Positions 29,701 through 46,746 of a stretch of DNA of 64,000 bases are shown here, piece after piece (within the stretch, counting starts at the first letter, position 1; every line of letters begins with the position of its first letter). Both the position numbers and the translations under genes were made by a program. The notes below the pieces were generated by a model. That model saw only the letters and a list, made by a program, of their open reading frames with translations. It was not told the DNA's origin and did no database searches. This stretch comes from Urechis unicinctus (Eukaryota; Annelida; Polychaeta; Xenopneusta; Urechidae), in contig CM067358.1 of assembly GCA_034190875.2 (NCBI GenBank), forward strand, positions 46,187,818-46,251,817. Reading direction: 5' to 3'.

Positions 29701-31167
29701 ATCTGCCTTTTCTACAGGCAGGATGATCACTCTCCATGAATAATAATACAGATACCATTTTCTGCGTCATAATGGTGCCTTGTAGCCTAGTTTGCATCGA
29801 ACCATATTCCCTAATACTATCCTCAGGTTTCAATGCAATCGACCGTTTGCGCTGAGTATGGTATATTATACCAACCAAGTCTCTCGACAACGGTCGTCAA
29901 GATTCTTCAAATTCATAAGCCTTATCAAAGAAGTGAGAGAGGTGGTCTTTAATATGTCAAAAGCGGATATAGCACATGGGATCACAGTGGACCTTAAAAA
30001 ACCAGGCTTCTGTCGTGCTTCTCGACCGACAAAGAGAGAGCCTCATGTGTTATCAATAGAATGGCCCGTATGTGACCATTAGGCAATGCATTAATGCAGT
30101 ATGCTGTCCATTAAGGATAGAGCAAAAGCAAATGTAAAACCTTCGACAGCCACTCTGGCAAGTAGAGATAGAATCAATCGCGGTGATGGATTACACTGGT
30201 TATTGTATCACTGTACCTGTCCCTACCCCCGTGTCGTTTATTACCATTCTTAACAAAATACAACGAAATAATCCATAACATGCGTACACGAAATCACATT
30301 TTTCTACATAAAACGACTATAGCCGCGGACAGGATACAACATGCATACAACATACATGATTCACTATATATATCTTATATCGTTCTATCCGAGAGGTTTG
30401 GCACTTAACTTACGGCGTTGTCTTCGTATTTATATATGAACAGCTTCGGAAACACTAAAGACCATAATCCCGAAGAGCCAATATATATGTTGATTTTTTT
30501 GCGCGAGATAATATCTCATATCACAATTATTTGCTTTATATGTTCAACTGGAATCACAATGTGACATTACACGTAAGTTCTTATTTAAAATCACGGAATC
30601 GGCTTTTGTACTGAGCCAAACAGTCATTATGCTCCTGAACCGAAATAGGTACCATTATCTACTTAGATTTCGGAATCATGTTTGTTGTAAAGGTTGCTTC
30701 ATAGGGACACAGTTAACACCGGTCTAGTACCTGTCAACATCCAGCAAGAATAAGAGAACAATTTGTACGTCCCAAGAGATATATTTATTAGGACCTCCAA
30801 ATGACCGAATGTCCACTACCGACGATGAGTGTTAGCCAGGGGTGATTAGGGGGTATATTAAATTATAGGGGTGGGCAAGACGCAGCCATTTTGTTCTAGA
30901 CCTAGCGCTCAAATAAGAATATATTTACTTAGCAAGGTATTTAGCTCACATGTTATAATTTAAGGATATGTATATTCGCTAATCATGCATTGAAAAACTA
31001 TGGCTAACATAGCTTATATGTAGTTGCTTCGAACTCTGTTCGCTGAAGCTTCTGTTCGCTCTTGATATTATTACATGCTATGCTCAGTCTCAGCATCACT
31101 AGTGCCATGATGCAACTTTATCTGAATCAGTATGCGGGCCACTGATTATCATAGCACACTGTAACAC
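26759..31167. other. Long non-coding stretch, 4.4 kb
   Basis: No gene supported. Frames 27288-27593 (plus, 101 codons), 29792-30082 (plus, 96) and 29109-29387 (plus, 92) are within chance length and show nothing I recognise. A fragment matching the R1 right flank lies at 27696-27755. Confidence 0.5.
27696..27755. repeat. Short R1-related fragment
   Basis: ATGACGCTCGAT is followed after about 30 bp by CGTGATGTGTTAT. The same two words, at the same order and similar spacing, occur at 2438-2490, spanning the right end of R1 copy 1 and its flank. This suggests R1 is longer than the part shared with copy 2. Confidence 0.45.
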
Positions 31168-31385
31168 ATTGCACGCCAAGTACATTATACTTCTGACGAA
31201 ACCCGTTTACCGTGATAGATTTATCTGGCGCCTCGGTGCTCACGGTAGGTTTACTAATGTTGCTAAAGCACATGTCTGATTGACGTAATGCATTCCATTT
31301 TTGTGAGTAGCATCTACGTCAGAATTGGGAAAAGATATGTATCGTTCAGTCAATATAAAACGTCTCCATACCATGTAAAGGGTGC
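31168..31385. repeat. Dispersed repeat family R5, copy 1
   Basis: Aligns with 40433-40710. Shared blocks in order are ACGCCA-GTA, CTG..AC.AAACC, ATTTATCTGGCGCCTC (15-16 bp exact), ATGCTAA.GCAC.TG..TGATTGAC and AAAGATATGT. Copy 1 lacks about 50 bp present after GGCGCCTC in copy 2. Class unknown. Confidence 0.55.
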
Positions 31386-32364
31386 TGCGTATTGAAGAAT
31401 ATTTTGACATGTCATGGTATCCCGTGTCATACTGAATGTTATACGGACGTCATGATACATGATATCCTTACTCCAGGAACAAGCCGCTGTCAAGTGAATC
31501 ATAACATGATAACATCGACGGAGCATGGGCTGAATTGATCATGATGAATTAGGTCTTAAAAGGGTGGCACGGTAATTAAAACCTGTCACTGATATATCCA
31601 CGTAGATCCGACTCTAAATAGGAGATAACACCATGATGAGACACAAGGTGACTTGATCATTTTTATTAACAATACGTTTCGATGCTTGATTAGTGCTAAC
31701 ATCATTGATTAAGTGACATGCATGATCAACGTGGCTGTAATCTAATTCCAGTGTGTTCAAAGAGATATGACGTTTTATTGATTAACCGTTGTCACGTATT
31801 TTACATATCTATGTATTATTCATGCCGTAGATATATTATCGCCTCAAGAGCGAAATAGTATAATAGATGCATTCGGCATTCGATTTTCAACCATTTGATG
31901 TTTTTTTAAGCTGCCCGCCTGAGACAACCACGTCGTGGTCATATTTTACAATTAAACTATTGATGTTATTCCCACGAAAAGTACCTGATGCACAATTATA
32001 ATCGTAAATAATGTTTAGCACTGAAATTTGTTTACAATTATATATGTATTTCAGACAAAACTTTTTTTACTGCATTGCTTTTCTATCCGACCAAACTCTA
32101 CTAATCTACAAACACATTTTATCAATTGTAATCGTTTCTATAACCTTTTTGATTATTTGCCTGCTCCTCTTTTCCACAGTTTATAATAAATGGGCTGAGA
32201 TGCAATATTTATTGCATGAGTGTGTCAAAAGGCCAAATGAGATCCTCTGGCAGGTCAATAAGAACTAACATAGTTGTGTTATTCTGTTTATTAGTGCTTT
32301 AACACTTATATCACAATAACCCTAGGGTGGCGCCAACTCAATACACATCGCCTTGCTACTGGAA
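31386..32364. other. Non-coding stretch with one hydrophobic frame
   Basis: A plus frame at 32011-32268 (85 codons) encodes a hydrophobic run at about residues 33-56 that would suit one membrane span. T-rich DNA yields such runs by chance and I see no supporting context, so it is not called as a gene. Confidence 0.5.
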
Positions 32365-32958
32365 ATGGTTATTACCCTGGTTGTTCTCCCCCGTCCATGG
32401 TTATACCCCCCCCCCGCCCATGGTTGTACCACCCCACCCATGGTTGTACTAGCCCGACCATGGTTGTACTACCCTGCCCATGATTGCAGTACCCCGCCCA
32501 TTGTTGTACTACTTCGCCCATGGTTGTACTCTCCCGCCCATGATTGTACCACACCGCCCATGGCTGTACTACCCCGCCCATGGTTGCAGTACCACGCCCA
32601 TTGTTGTACTACCCCGTCCATGATTGTACCACCCCGCCCATGGTTGTATTACTCCGTCCATAGTTGTTATACCCCCGCCCTATGGTTGCAGTACCACGCC
32701 CATTGTTGTACTACCACGCCCATGATTGTACCACCCCGCCCATGGTTATACTACTCCGTCCATAGTTGTACTACCCCGCCTATGGTTGCTGTACCCCGCC
32801 CATTGTCGTACTACCCTTCCCATGACTGTACTAACCCGCCCTAGGTTGTACTACTCCACCCATTGTTGTATTACCCCGCCCATGGTTGTATTACCCCGCC
32901 CATAATTGTACTACCCTGCCCATGATTGTACTATCTCGCCCCTGATTGTACTACCCCG
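32365..32958. repeat. 20-bp minisatellite, about 28 units, with 5-unit higher-order period
   Basis: Consensus unit CATGGTTGTACTACCCCGCC, repeated head to tail; unit lengths are 20 bp except 22-23 bp at the C10 run (32406-32415) and near 32659-32680. Variant units recur every fifth position: the GCAGT variant begins at 32479, 32579 and 32681, with a GCTGT form at 32781, and a CATTGT variant follows each one. Blocks 32579-32680 and 32681-32780 match unit by unit. Three units make 60 bp, so frames stay open (a 163-codon plus frame and a 69-codon minus frame). These are by-products. The strand is strongly asymmetric (C on +, G on -). Confidence 0.97.
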
Positions 32959-35112
32959 AAGTCGCTTTCTGTGACACACGGTTGCTTGATGATAAATCGT
33001 TGCAATGCCCCCATTATAACTATAAGGGCTCAATCAAATCCCGTAATGTACATTCTAAGCATGCTGTCAAGGATCATCACGTAGGCTATCAAATAACCTC
33101 TGGATATCTCATGGAGATAACACGGTCATGATTGTCAACACTCTTTATATCATATATTTGCGGCTCTCTTAAATTCCAGGTATTACCCATTGAAATACAA
33201 ATTTTGCCAAGTGAAGAAAGCATAAGCTTCAGCACACTTTGTTGCTATTCAAGTTTTACCTGTGCTTACAAGATTTGGAAACTGAGTACGTTTCATTGAG
33301 ATCGACACTGTCCCTCTGAGCCATATCTATGCATACAAAAACATTGGTATACTCACCCAAAAACAAATCAAGAACATTCATGCAGATGGTCAGGTCATAA
33401 ACTAGAAAATGGAACTCGAAATCGCCTTTAAAATATGAACGTTGGTTCGTACTTCTGTTGCCACACAAAAATGGCTTTTCACACCAATTAGGGGCATAAA
33501 CAATATATATGTTGACGTTGTAATACATGAAATACATGTACAATCCGGATGGATTTGCCCCTAATAGATTACACGGCTGCCTGATGTGTAAGTAGCAGTG
33601 TATAAATGACTTGATAGGTGGGTGTAATCGTCTTATAGCCCATGTCATTAGGTTTTGGTTTATGGAATATATCTAAAGGACAGACCCGTGCAAATGCCGG
33701 GGACGCATTTGCTCAGGCCTGTAATGTGAAGTTACGACTTTTAGGTAGAAGACCAATTTTTTCGCGGACCTTCTGTATTTCAGGCTTAACACATGATCAC
33801 TTCATTTAGTGATGGAGCTATAAAGCTTGATTGTTGTGTTTGGAAAACGGTAACAAGCAACACAACATAAATTCATCTTATTAACTATCTGTCAACTTTA
33901 ATGATGGCGTATTTTGCTAATACTGATTCCTGCGATTTCTTCGGCTCTCCACGACGTTTCACTGGTGAGTTTGTGTGTGTTGCCTGGGTATTTATTCATC
34001 AATGCAGCAATCCACAACCCGCGTTCATAGCCACGCTATGATTTCAATAGGGACAATCTTGCCTTATCAGTTAAATCGTCCGTCGTAATAACAATCCCTT
34101 ATTTTTCCATTGCTTGGTTTATGGATGTCATCATAGAGTACGCGTGTTAGTATCCATTATTCGATTTATCCCTAATTACCAGAGAAAAATTAGAGATTAA
34201 CAATGTATATTATTACAGCGAAGGTAAGTATTAATTGCTCCACACACAAACGATTTATGCAATGACACTGAGAGTGCTTTAACATTGAATTGACCCATTA
34301 CCAAAAGAAATATCAATCGGTGCTAGAATTCAGATAATATTATTCACCGCGCCATACCATGGTCTCCTACTTACGGTAACTTAGTTGTACATTTCTATCG
34401 TTTTCACGGAGCCAAAAATCTCTCGTTACATGGTATCGGGCGGCTCCCAGAAACAGAATAGACTCCGGCAGGCAAATGTTCATGTTTTTGTTTTGCTTAG
34501 TTCCATCCTAAGATGATAAGCTGGTGAGGATATACAGAATACTAAGTGGTTTTCACGAAGGACTGAGTAGAAAATCTGCTGCGTACGCGTGACGTTGGAC
34601 CATATAGGTACGTTCTCGGTAAAGGGAACGCATTTCGTGGGTATGCTTAGTAGATAAGAGGTTTGCAGCTACTAACCTAACTTCGTCTGTCCTGTGACCA
34701 GGTGACCACACAAAACTTCATATGGTTCAATGATTTGGTTACCTATTGCTAGATGCGTAACAATTTTTATCACAATCAATAAAGATACTTTCAACAGGGT
34801 TTTATTATTCTGCAGGGTATGCTTACTGTTTAACGAAGTGCACATATTTCAATTATTCGCAGGTGGTCGAGCACACCGCAATGTCCAGTATAGGATGCTA
34901 CCAATTATCAATTCGATTAACTACGAGATTTAACAGTTGCAGCTGCATATTATTGCAAAAGGGGCAAATCTCTGCAAATGGCGCAAATAACGAGAAAATA
35001 TCTTTCCGTTGAGCAGATCGGAAATGGGGCTCAGTTTATTGTGCCTTAAAAATTAAACAAAAGTGGCTCCTCACTAATAGTCGAATATATAACTATACAA
35101 ATACTACAAAAG

Positions 35113-35114
<2 letters not shown>
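32959..35114. other. Non-coding stretch holding the longest non-repetitive frame
   Basis: The minus frame 33256-33648 (130 codons) is the longest Met-started frame not built from simple repeats. It has no recognisable domain, and its hydrophobic patches are short and mixed with Cys/Tyr/Asn. At this base composition about one such frame is expected by chance in 64 kb. Splice-donor-like words occur (AAGGTAAGTAT at about 34221) but no paired exon can be shown. Confidence 0.5.
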
Positions 35115-35155
<41 letters not shown>

Positions 35156-35376
35156 TTATAAATGTATAAATATATTTCTGTATATATATATATCTACATA
35201 TATATATACATATAATTATATATGTATTTATTTCTGTATATATATATATATACGTATATATATATATATATATTCATATAAATAAATATAAAGGTATATA
35301 TATATATTTATATATTTGTATATATATATATATGTATATATATATACATATATATACATATATATATATAACGAAT

Positions 35377-35444
<68 letters not shown>
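35115..35444. repeat. Compound TA-rich array
   Basis: Pure TA blocks at both ends (35115-35152 and about 35387-35444) surround degenerate TATATACAT, TTTCTGTATA and TATAACG variants. Confidence 0.95.
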
Positions 35445-35445
<1 letters not shown>

Positions 35446-35946
35446 CGATCAGAATTAAAACAAGGAGAAGTCCCTCTTATTCGTAAATGTGTTGCCACCA
35501 TTGTGATTCTCATATTTGTTCAAGTAATAAACAGCGATTAACGAAAAAAAAAAGTCGAATATATATTTCATGTAGAATTCGATCGCTTATTGTGCATCTA
35601 TTTGTTTTATGACTTGACCCCTTCGATATAATATACGATTTACGTACGACTCCAAGTTGCAAAATGAACATGAAACACATTGATTAATTTTAGCCCTTAG
35701 GGTCGTGTCGGTAAAATTTGGTCAAACGTCATCTCCAGGGAAATCCACAGCGCGGCGGTAGATAGTCTATCAACAGCCTTGAATACTGTACGTCATATTG
35801 CCTCCTGACGAAGAATGTTCAAATTCCCTCTGTCTCGCCAAGTACTTTCTTCATGCGAAAAACAAAAGAATTAGGTTGCATTGCTGTGTCGGATATTGCT
35901 TCGTAAATAGTACTATCGATATCATTCTTCAGCGTAACTATGGTCA
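35445..35946. other. Non-coding spacer between two TA arrays
   Basis: An A10 run at about 35544-35553. The plus frame starting at 35798 runs into the next TA array and is not credible. Confidence 0.5.
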
Positions 35947-35947
35947 C

Positions 35948-36028
<81 letters not shown>

Positions 36029-36228
36029 TACATATATATCTTTTATATCATGTATATTTACTATATATATATATACATATATATACATATATATGTATTT
36101 ATATATATATGTATATATATATACATATATATATATATTTATATATGTATATATACATGTTATATATAAATATGCATATATATATATATACAGATACATA
36201 TATATATATATACATGTATATATATATT
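35947..36228. repeat. Compound TA-rich array
   Basis: About 75 bp of nearly pure TA, then TATACATATATG-type variation to 36228. It gives open Ile/Tyr frames on both strands. Confidence 0.95.
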
Positions 36229-37509
36229 CACATCTTTATATAGGCGAGCTCTGTGCATATAAGCGTCGAAGATTGTCAAAGATTGAGCAATAGTAGTATA
36301 TTTAGTAAGCAAAGTCACAACGCTAGTAACTAAACGCTCTAATGATCTCAAATTGATCGTATGTTAGTTAATCATGCATTTGTGAATTATAATTATGATT
36401 GTACAACGCACATTTATGGATGTTTAGAGTTCTGACGGTGAAAAAATGTTTATTCCAAATGTGTTTCATTAGCTTGCTATGCTAGAACAATAACAAATGA
36501 TAATCTCTAAGCGAGCCGTTATCAAGCAATTATATTTGCAATAACTGTGTGAGAGCAAAGATAATGTTATCCTTGGTCCAGTAGCATTCTGCAGAGAGCA
36601 AACTGTGCGTGATGCAGTTATTTTCTTTCTGGAAGTCAAACGACTTTGGTCTTTGGTCCACAGGTTACCTGGCAAAGCACGAAACCACATAGACCGCCAA
36701 TTCTTTTCCGGACAAAAAAGGACGAAACCTTTTGCATCTCATGTTCTTATGCACAATGCTTTGTTGCCTTAACAAAACACTACATCAAATCTTTGCTGCT
36801 TCGCCAAAAGCGTTTTATTCGCAAGGTTTCTCTTGTGGGTGGCGCTCGTATCGTGGAATGTTCAAATTGAATATTTGCGCACATAGAAGATTATTGGGCG
36901 TGTACTGGCGTTAACCAGTGGCGATAGAGTCATGCAAAGTCTTTTAAAGCTCCAAGCAAACAAGAGTGACCCTTTTACCTGTGGTCCTGGGTAACGAGCA
37001 ACACAGCAAGACACTGCTGAAAAATGCAGCAAGCTTCTTTTTCTGCAGTCAACAGTCATGCAATAACCCGCATCCCAATATTGCCCGTTCTTTATGCATA
37101 TATATAAATACATATTCGTTTATATATAGGTTTGATATGCACTGTACGTAAACTAACTCATATACACCCAATCATTCACATAGACACACAGCGACATACA
37201 CACTAACGTCACAAGTTATGAAATACTTCGTGCTAAATAATTTTGGGATGTAACCTGAAATATGGATCTTGTGTAATTGACCACGCTAAATGAAAACGAC
37301 ATACAGTCGCAGGTTATAACTCGATATTATTTAATAGAACAGTAGAGTTTCCCGCTTTACTAAAGATGTATGTATTGATCGTTATGAAAGAAACGCTGAT
37401 TTTAATTGAGTCTCTAGTTAGTGACATCGTGCCGAAAGATATGTTTTACTATAACGTTGCGGCAACCTTGCAGTTCCAAGTCACGTATTTGTCACTGAAG
37501 ATAAGGCCA
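36229..37509. other. Non-coding stretch
   Basis: Overlapping sense and antisense frames of 60-83 codons at 36646-37113, no recognisable product. Small TATATAAATACATAT and CA-rich patches at 37090-37205. Confidence 0.5.
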
Positions 37510-37705
37510 GCCCGATATCACACATGGTGATTAACGACGATAGAACAGGGTAGGGGTTTACTTAACATGCTACCTGTGTGTAGATCTTATTTATCATGAT
37601 AAGTACAGCCCGTTCATAGGCTGTTTATTAGCCCAAGTCACATACCCTTACACATTGAGTGTCTACATAGAACGAGATCGGAAGTACGTATCTATGCACG
37701 GTCAT
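37510..37705. repeat. R7-related module, isolated copy
   Basis: Aligns with 51345-51535 in the same orientation. Shared features are TGGTGATTA.CG.CGATAGAAC, then CTGTTTATTAGC, then AGTCACA and CACATTG, followed by a weaker AACG-AGATC..AGGAA match. The homology then stops, so only this module of R7 is present here. Confidence 0.6.
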
Positions 37706-39479
37706 TCGATGTTACCTATACATGTTAGGCGTATTGAGATCAATTGTAACCATGGAGTGAGGCAATCTACTGCGGTATATATTCACTTAACACCGGTGTT
37801 ATTTGCCTAGGATAACAATTGTGGTTTCGGAAGGACCTCTTCCTGCATCACGACTATGTCATGCTTAGACTTGCAGTTTGTCACATATTACCTTGACACC
37901 AGTTAGAATGTGTTAGTCATTTTCAACTACCCTTTGTGAAATATCGAATGCGAATAATCTTGGTTAGCTTCAGCAAAACCAATATGGCCAGCTGGTTGTG
38001 ATATGCGGAATTTCCAAACGGTTATTTCAACATTTGAATCCACAGCGTGAAATGGCTCTCCAGAAATGAAACAAAAAAATCCGAGGCACATTAAATCCAA
38101 ATTACGAACAACAAAGTAATTACCCTGTAGGCAACTATTATAACGGTCTTTCAGGATGAAGCCAGTTCTGTTATGCTTGATGGGCTCATTATTAAAGCAG
38201 TCCCTATAACGCCCCCCTACACACACCACTTACCTCCCATCTGCTCAGTTATTATGGGAAATAGTGATATTTACACATGAATCTTCCACGGCAAATAACC
38301 CCAATTGTATTAAAATAGACTTAAAATATGGCATTAATATTACCAAACTTGCATTTTGACAAATCGTCTGCTCTATCAATTTGAAGTAACAATATATTTC
38401 ATGGGTCAGATCTTTTACAATTTTACCTTAGCAACATTAACGAATGAATTGTTTTGCAAAGTTTCTGTCTCTTGTCTTTATTGGTTCAATAACTCATGTA
38501 TTGGTTGATCAGTTCATGGAGATACTCATCCAAATGCAACAACGTCGTTGTTTTGTTATAGTCAGTGACATAATGGACCGCCTACAGGCAAAAGATAATG
38601 ACCACGCAAAACAAATCTTGTCTACGATGTTTTCTGTCGTGTTGCATCAAACACTGGAATACCAATGCTGACCATAGCTTCCTGTAAAAGGTTGACTTTG
38701 ACTGCTAAAATTTTCATAAAACCCAACAAAACATCAATCACATCACTCGCAGAGACGGTAATATCCCTCAAGCGAATAATTCACGTGACAGTGGTATTAG
38801 AATAAGTAGAATAGAAAGGCGCAGGTGTTCTCGGGGGGCCGGCCGTGGGAAAATTGCTGACCATCAATGTTTGGCTAAGGCAGCAAAAGATACTTGCAGA
38901 GAATAACGGTCGATGCCTGATGTAATTTTAATGTACGAGAGATAGCATTGCTCCCATGATACAACAGAGGAAACACATGAGCGCAATAACAAAAAGGATA
39001 ATGTGAATGATTTAATAGATGTGACAGCTAAGTTAATGGAGCCATCGGACAGATAGAGTACTCACCTATGGAGTACTTTCACAAGTGTGTTCTTACCATT
39101 ATGTGCAGTCATATGCGACCAAATAATTAATTACGTATCACACCCAGCTCATTATCAATCTACGGTGTATGATAAAATAATTCCATTTCTTTTAGGTATT
39201 TGCTAAATATCCTCCAATGGTTGCCATAACGACATTTCACCAGTAGAACTCTTTAGAAATGGCGTTAGGGGACCTAAACAAAGTCCGACGATGGCGACAA
39301 TATGCGCCCATACGAATATGCTTCTGCACCCCAATATTGGTCCGTTTGCAAGTAACAAGGTCAGAAGCGATCATGTACAATACCAGCCATATGTCAAAAT
39401 GCAACTATCACTCACCCTCTATTTGTACCCTATTTTCGCTTTATGGTACATTAATATTGGTTTACAACGTTCTCACAAC
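37706..39479. other. Non-coding stretch
   Basis: Frames 37927-38229 (minus, 100 codons), 38444-38671 (plus, 75) and 39259-39603 (plus, 114) show no recognisable domain. The last one runs into R6 copy 1, where its frame is not conserved in R6 copy 2. Confidence 0.5.
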
Positions 39480-39597
39480 AAATGTACAACAATACCGTCA
39501 CCATTATCAGAATTACCATAAACCGATCAGGCTAGTTTCATGCACCATACGTTCAAGACAAGTGCCGTCAGCAGTGCCTATTGCATTAGATAGTCTG
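39480..39597. repeat. Dispersed repeat family R6, copy 1
   Basis: Aligns with 43505-43620. GTACAACAATAC at the left and GCAGTGCCTATTG at the right are at nearly the same distance in both, with about 60-65% identity between. The plus frames crossing the two copies use different phases of the same bases, which argues against coding. Confidence 0.5.
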
Positions 39598-39844
39598 AGC
39601 TGAAGAATGTGAACCGTATTCACGAAGTGTCTGTACCACAGACCATAAGGCAGTTCTATTGTGCTGGTTCCTGTTTATCTCTCAGATCGTATACAATTTA
39701 AATAAATTGATCTCATAATGATGCATCAATGCAATGAGCAAACTGATATGCTTGATAACGTTTAAAAATGCAAAAGTGACATTAAAAGACCAACAGCAAT
39801 TGCTTACATGCTTGTCCACTACTATGAGGTAGCCCCACCCCCCT

Positions 39845-40432
<588 letters not shown>

Positions 40433-40710
40433 ATTCAACGCCAGTAACATTTGTCCCTGTGACAAAACCTATTTAGTGTGAAATATTTATCTGGCGCCTC
40501 CTTTCCCACATATATCGATGAGTTCTCTAACACCCTATGTGTCATTGGAAGAAATTGATCATGTTCACAGATTCGAAATGACTTAATTTGTAATTGATGC
40601 TAATGCACGTGGTTGATTGACTTACCTCATAACATTGTGCGCTGTAGGATAACAAAGACACAGAAAGATATGTGTGATTATGTAAGAACAATATATGCTC
40701 ATATCATATA
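40433..40710. repeat. Dispersed repeat family R5, copy 2
   Basis: Same orientation as 31168-31385, longer by about 50-60 bp mainly between the GGCGCCTC block (40494) and the TGATTGACTTACC block (about 40613). Edges uncertain. Confidence 0.55.
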
Positions 40711-43504
40711 ACCTTTGTTGTTGTCGCGCATATATCGGCTTGCCACATGCTTTGTATTCCTGTGAGGAGAAGAAAAAAGTAATTCCGGTTTGAATCGTCG
40801 CGTCCTGATTAAGATGATGGGCGGCATGGTGTGCTGTGCTATGTGTGGAATGGTTTAGGTTTCAATGAAAGTGACAAATGTACTCTTTTTCCTATAGGAG
40901 CTACTGAATCGTCAAAAGTTCAAACGATCGTCGAATATAGCCAATTCTAAATCATAAATCCGTCCTTTCCTAGTCTTCAATATACAAGGGCATTATGCGC
41001 AGTCCAAACAAGAGTGATTTCATTAAGCTGATTTAGCCATTAGATAATGCTCAGCTTGTATCACTTTCAGTTTGAGAAGCGTAAATACAGGAAAACGCGA
41101 TCACTGGCATCTGTAATTTGCAAACGTGAACAAGCAAGGTCGGCCACGTCTGGATACCTCTAAGCCTGCTTATTTGGTGAAGAGGGGGATACAATGACTC
41201 ACCAAGCTAAGGCTACATTCGCTAGGAATTGGGGCGTGACAGCCTCGATTGCAATTGCAGGTGTACCCTAATAATGCCAGCCAATTTTCTTCGTGCTTCA
41301 TATTACGACGAAATGTGTTTTGAAGATGACTTCTACAATCAAACATGTATTTGTTATGCAAGCACAGTTTTAACTAGCAGTGTAATGGTAACATGTGTCT
41401 TACTTCACGTAAACACGATCCTGACTGAACAATGATTGCTATCCTGGACAGATAACACATCGCCGTTATTAACCGAGTCATACCAACGTATACGTGGTTC
41501 TGTGGGATAGCATTGATAAAGGTAAAGCTTGATGCATTGGTCCATGTTTACAAACGTCACTAGCTTCTACTCCCCACACTTGCAGCTTCATTTTATATAT
41601 ATAATCAATCCAACAAACATTCAAGAAGCATATTTAATTATCGCAACCCGAACATTCAAGGTGATTCTACATATTGACATATGTAGCGTTAAGACCCTTC
41701 TGAGTCATATCGTGTCACATAATCCTAGCACATAATGTCTGACCATTTAGCGTGGACATTAATGCAGCATCAGGGTTTTATTCGAGGTTTTCTGTGAAAA
41801 AACGTTATGCACCTCGCTAGTTTCAGTTACCGTAGACTCCTTTTACTGAAGAGTCACCGGTGTCCATAAGCTTGTGGAGTATTCAGGTCATGTACAACCT
41901 TACTAACGACTGTAACGGACCCTTGAATGGATCTACTTACCCAATCAGAGGCAAAGTAATAACGTGTGGTCGCAAACTAAACGGCAAAAACATCATCAGC
42001 TGGAAGTGAAAAGAGAGTCTCGAGTCTATCAGAGCAATGTTTACGCACCTCACAATCAAACATACATAGTATACGACTGTGTAGAAATGTCACAGGGTAA
42101 GAATTGTATTAGTTTACATACGATATTTCAAATAACCGTTTGTGTAACGCTGAGGGTCGGTTAGACCCCCTCACGTTTTTAATTACAGAAATGTTAGTGC
42201 TTAAACTTTAACTTGTATTGATCCCACAAATGACTCTGGTGGAAATGCTAGGATTTGCATTCAAACATTTACATTATACCCGAAAAATGCGGAAGTCTTA
42301 AATGTACACTTGACCTACGGTTGAACGCTTGGCACAACGTTACTGAATATAGTCGCAGCCAAACATAGATAACTAATAACACACATATATGTGCCCTTTA
42401 TAATTTAAATAAATATGCTTCCATAAAAATCATTATGTGATAAGCCACTGATAGCAATAGGGAAAAACAACAAACATTAACCTAAATTAGTTAAAAAAAC
42501 CTTTGCTGCAATGGATCCTCCTTAGGGATGTAATTAACACAAAGTCTGGTCTTTATTGACACTCAGTCCGAAAACTAAGACCTATGTCCTGTTATCTATG
42601 ACTGCCTTTTGAGTTACCTGCGTTATACTGCATGAGGAAGATAATTAGCAGGTATTTAGTGGTAGTGTTCCTTTTGGGTTTGTTTTTTAGTTAGTTGAGT
42701 AATCCAAAGCATTACCATTGTATTTTATGTATTGACAACGCTGATGACGGCCTATTTTAAAGTGGACATGCCAGGCACCTGATATAGCTGTCTTTACATG
42801 TTAGAAGAAGCCATACGAGATATACCTTTCAAATCGTTAACATAATCCATCTGGCAGTGAAGGTAATGGTAACGCAATTTATGAAACTTCTTTATACCTT
42901 TATAATATATCGAGGTAGCAGCAGGAACTAACGCCATCATTACAAAATAAAGATTAAAAAAGAAACCTATGAAATGGTTGCGTGTTCAAAATCGATGAAG
43001 CTGCCAAACTTTTCAAACATATGTCTATATAATTATATAACTTTGCTTGTGTTCATGGTTATGCTATGTCTAATCAGGTTAGCATTAATGGTGTGCGTAT
43101 GTACAGAGCTTGATGGGTTAGTACTCATGACGCAGCCTAGTGCTCAAGACAAAGTGTTGTGAAATTCGATGTTGGTAAACGGGAACATAGTTACCTTATT
43201 ATGACAACAACATTATCTATCAGAAATGTAATATTCACGTTGTCTCTAAATCAAACAATGGTTGATCATTATAATGCTTCTTAACGCATGTGTGGTGAGG
43301 TTGGAAGTTCAGTGTGGTTAAGTGGGAACATGTGGCTGTGAAACGTAGAAATGACGCGACGAATGGTGATAGTGAACCATACACACTTGTTTCTACAGTA
43401 CGACATGGTCAATGTGTGTGAAAACAAATAAACAGCGCTGGTGTACACTGTCAGTCTTATATCGAGGGCAGTGTTATTGTACAGTGGAACAAAAAGACCT
43501 TGCA
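40711..43504. other. Non-coding stretch
   Basis: Plus frames of 62-68 codons (41229-41435, 41529-41735, 41964-42164, 42974-43162) have no recognised features. No other structure seen. Confidence 0.5.
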
Positions 43505-43620
43505 CGTGTGTATAACAATACAGGCCCCTTTGTCTGTTTCGCCTTAATGTCAAGCGCGTTAGTTTTATACATGAGCCATTACGTACCATATTGTGTCGCC
43601 AGCAGTGCCTATTGTAGTAC
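43505..43620. repeat. Dispersed repeat family R6, copy 2
   Basis: Same orientation as 39480-39597. Overlapping frames of 101 (plus) and 119 (minus) codons cover this part. The plus frame reads the aligned bases in a phase shifted by one relative to copy 1. Confidence 0.5.

Positions 43621-46746
<3,126 letters not shown>

Noticed and set aside
32353-32844. 163-codon Pro/Trp/Tyr-rich repetitive 'protein'
   Set aside because: It is the 20-bp minisatellite read in frame: three units make 60 bp, so a frame free of stops stays free. The minus strand is also open for 69 codons.
32365-32958. CRISPR-like array
   Set aside because: Units are contiguous with no unique spacers, variants are point changes, and the setting is eukaryotic.
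33256-33648. 130-codon minus-strand open frame, longest outside simple repeats
   Set aside because: No domain recognised, no codon preference, and about one such frame is expected by chance at this base composition.
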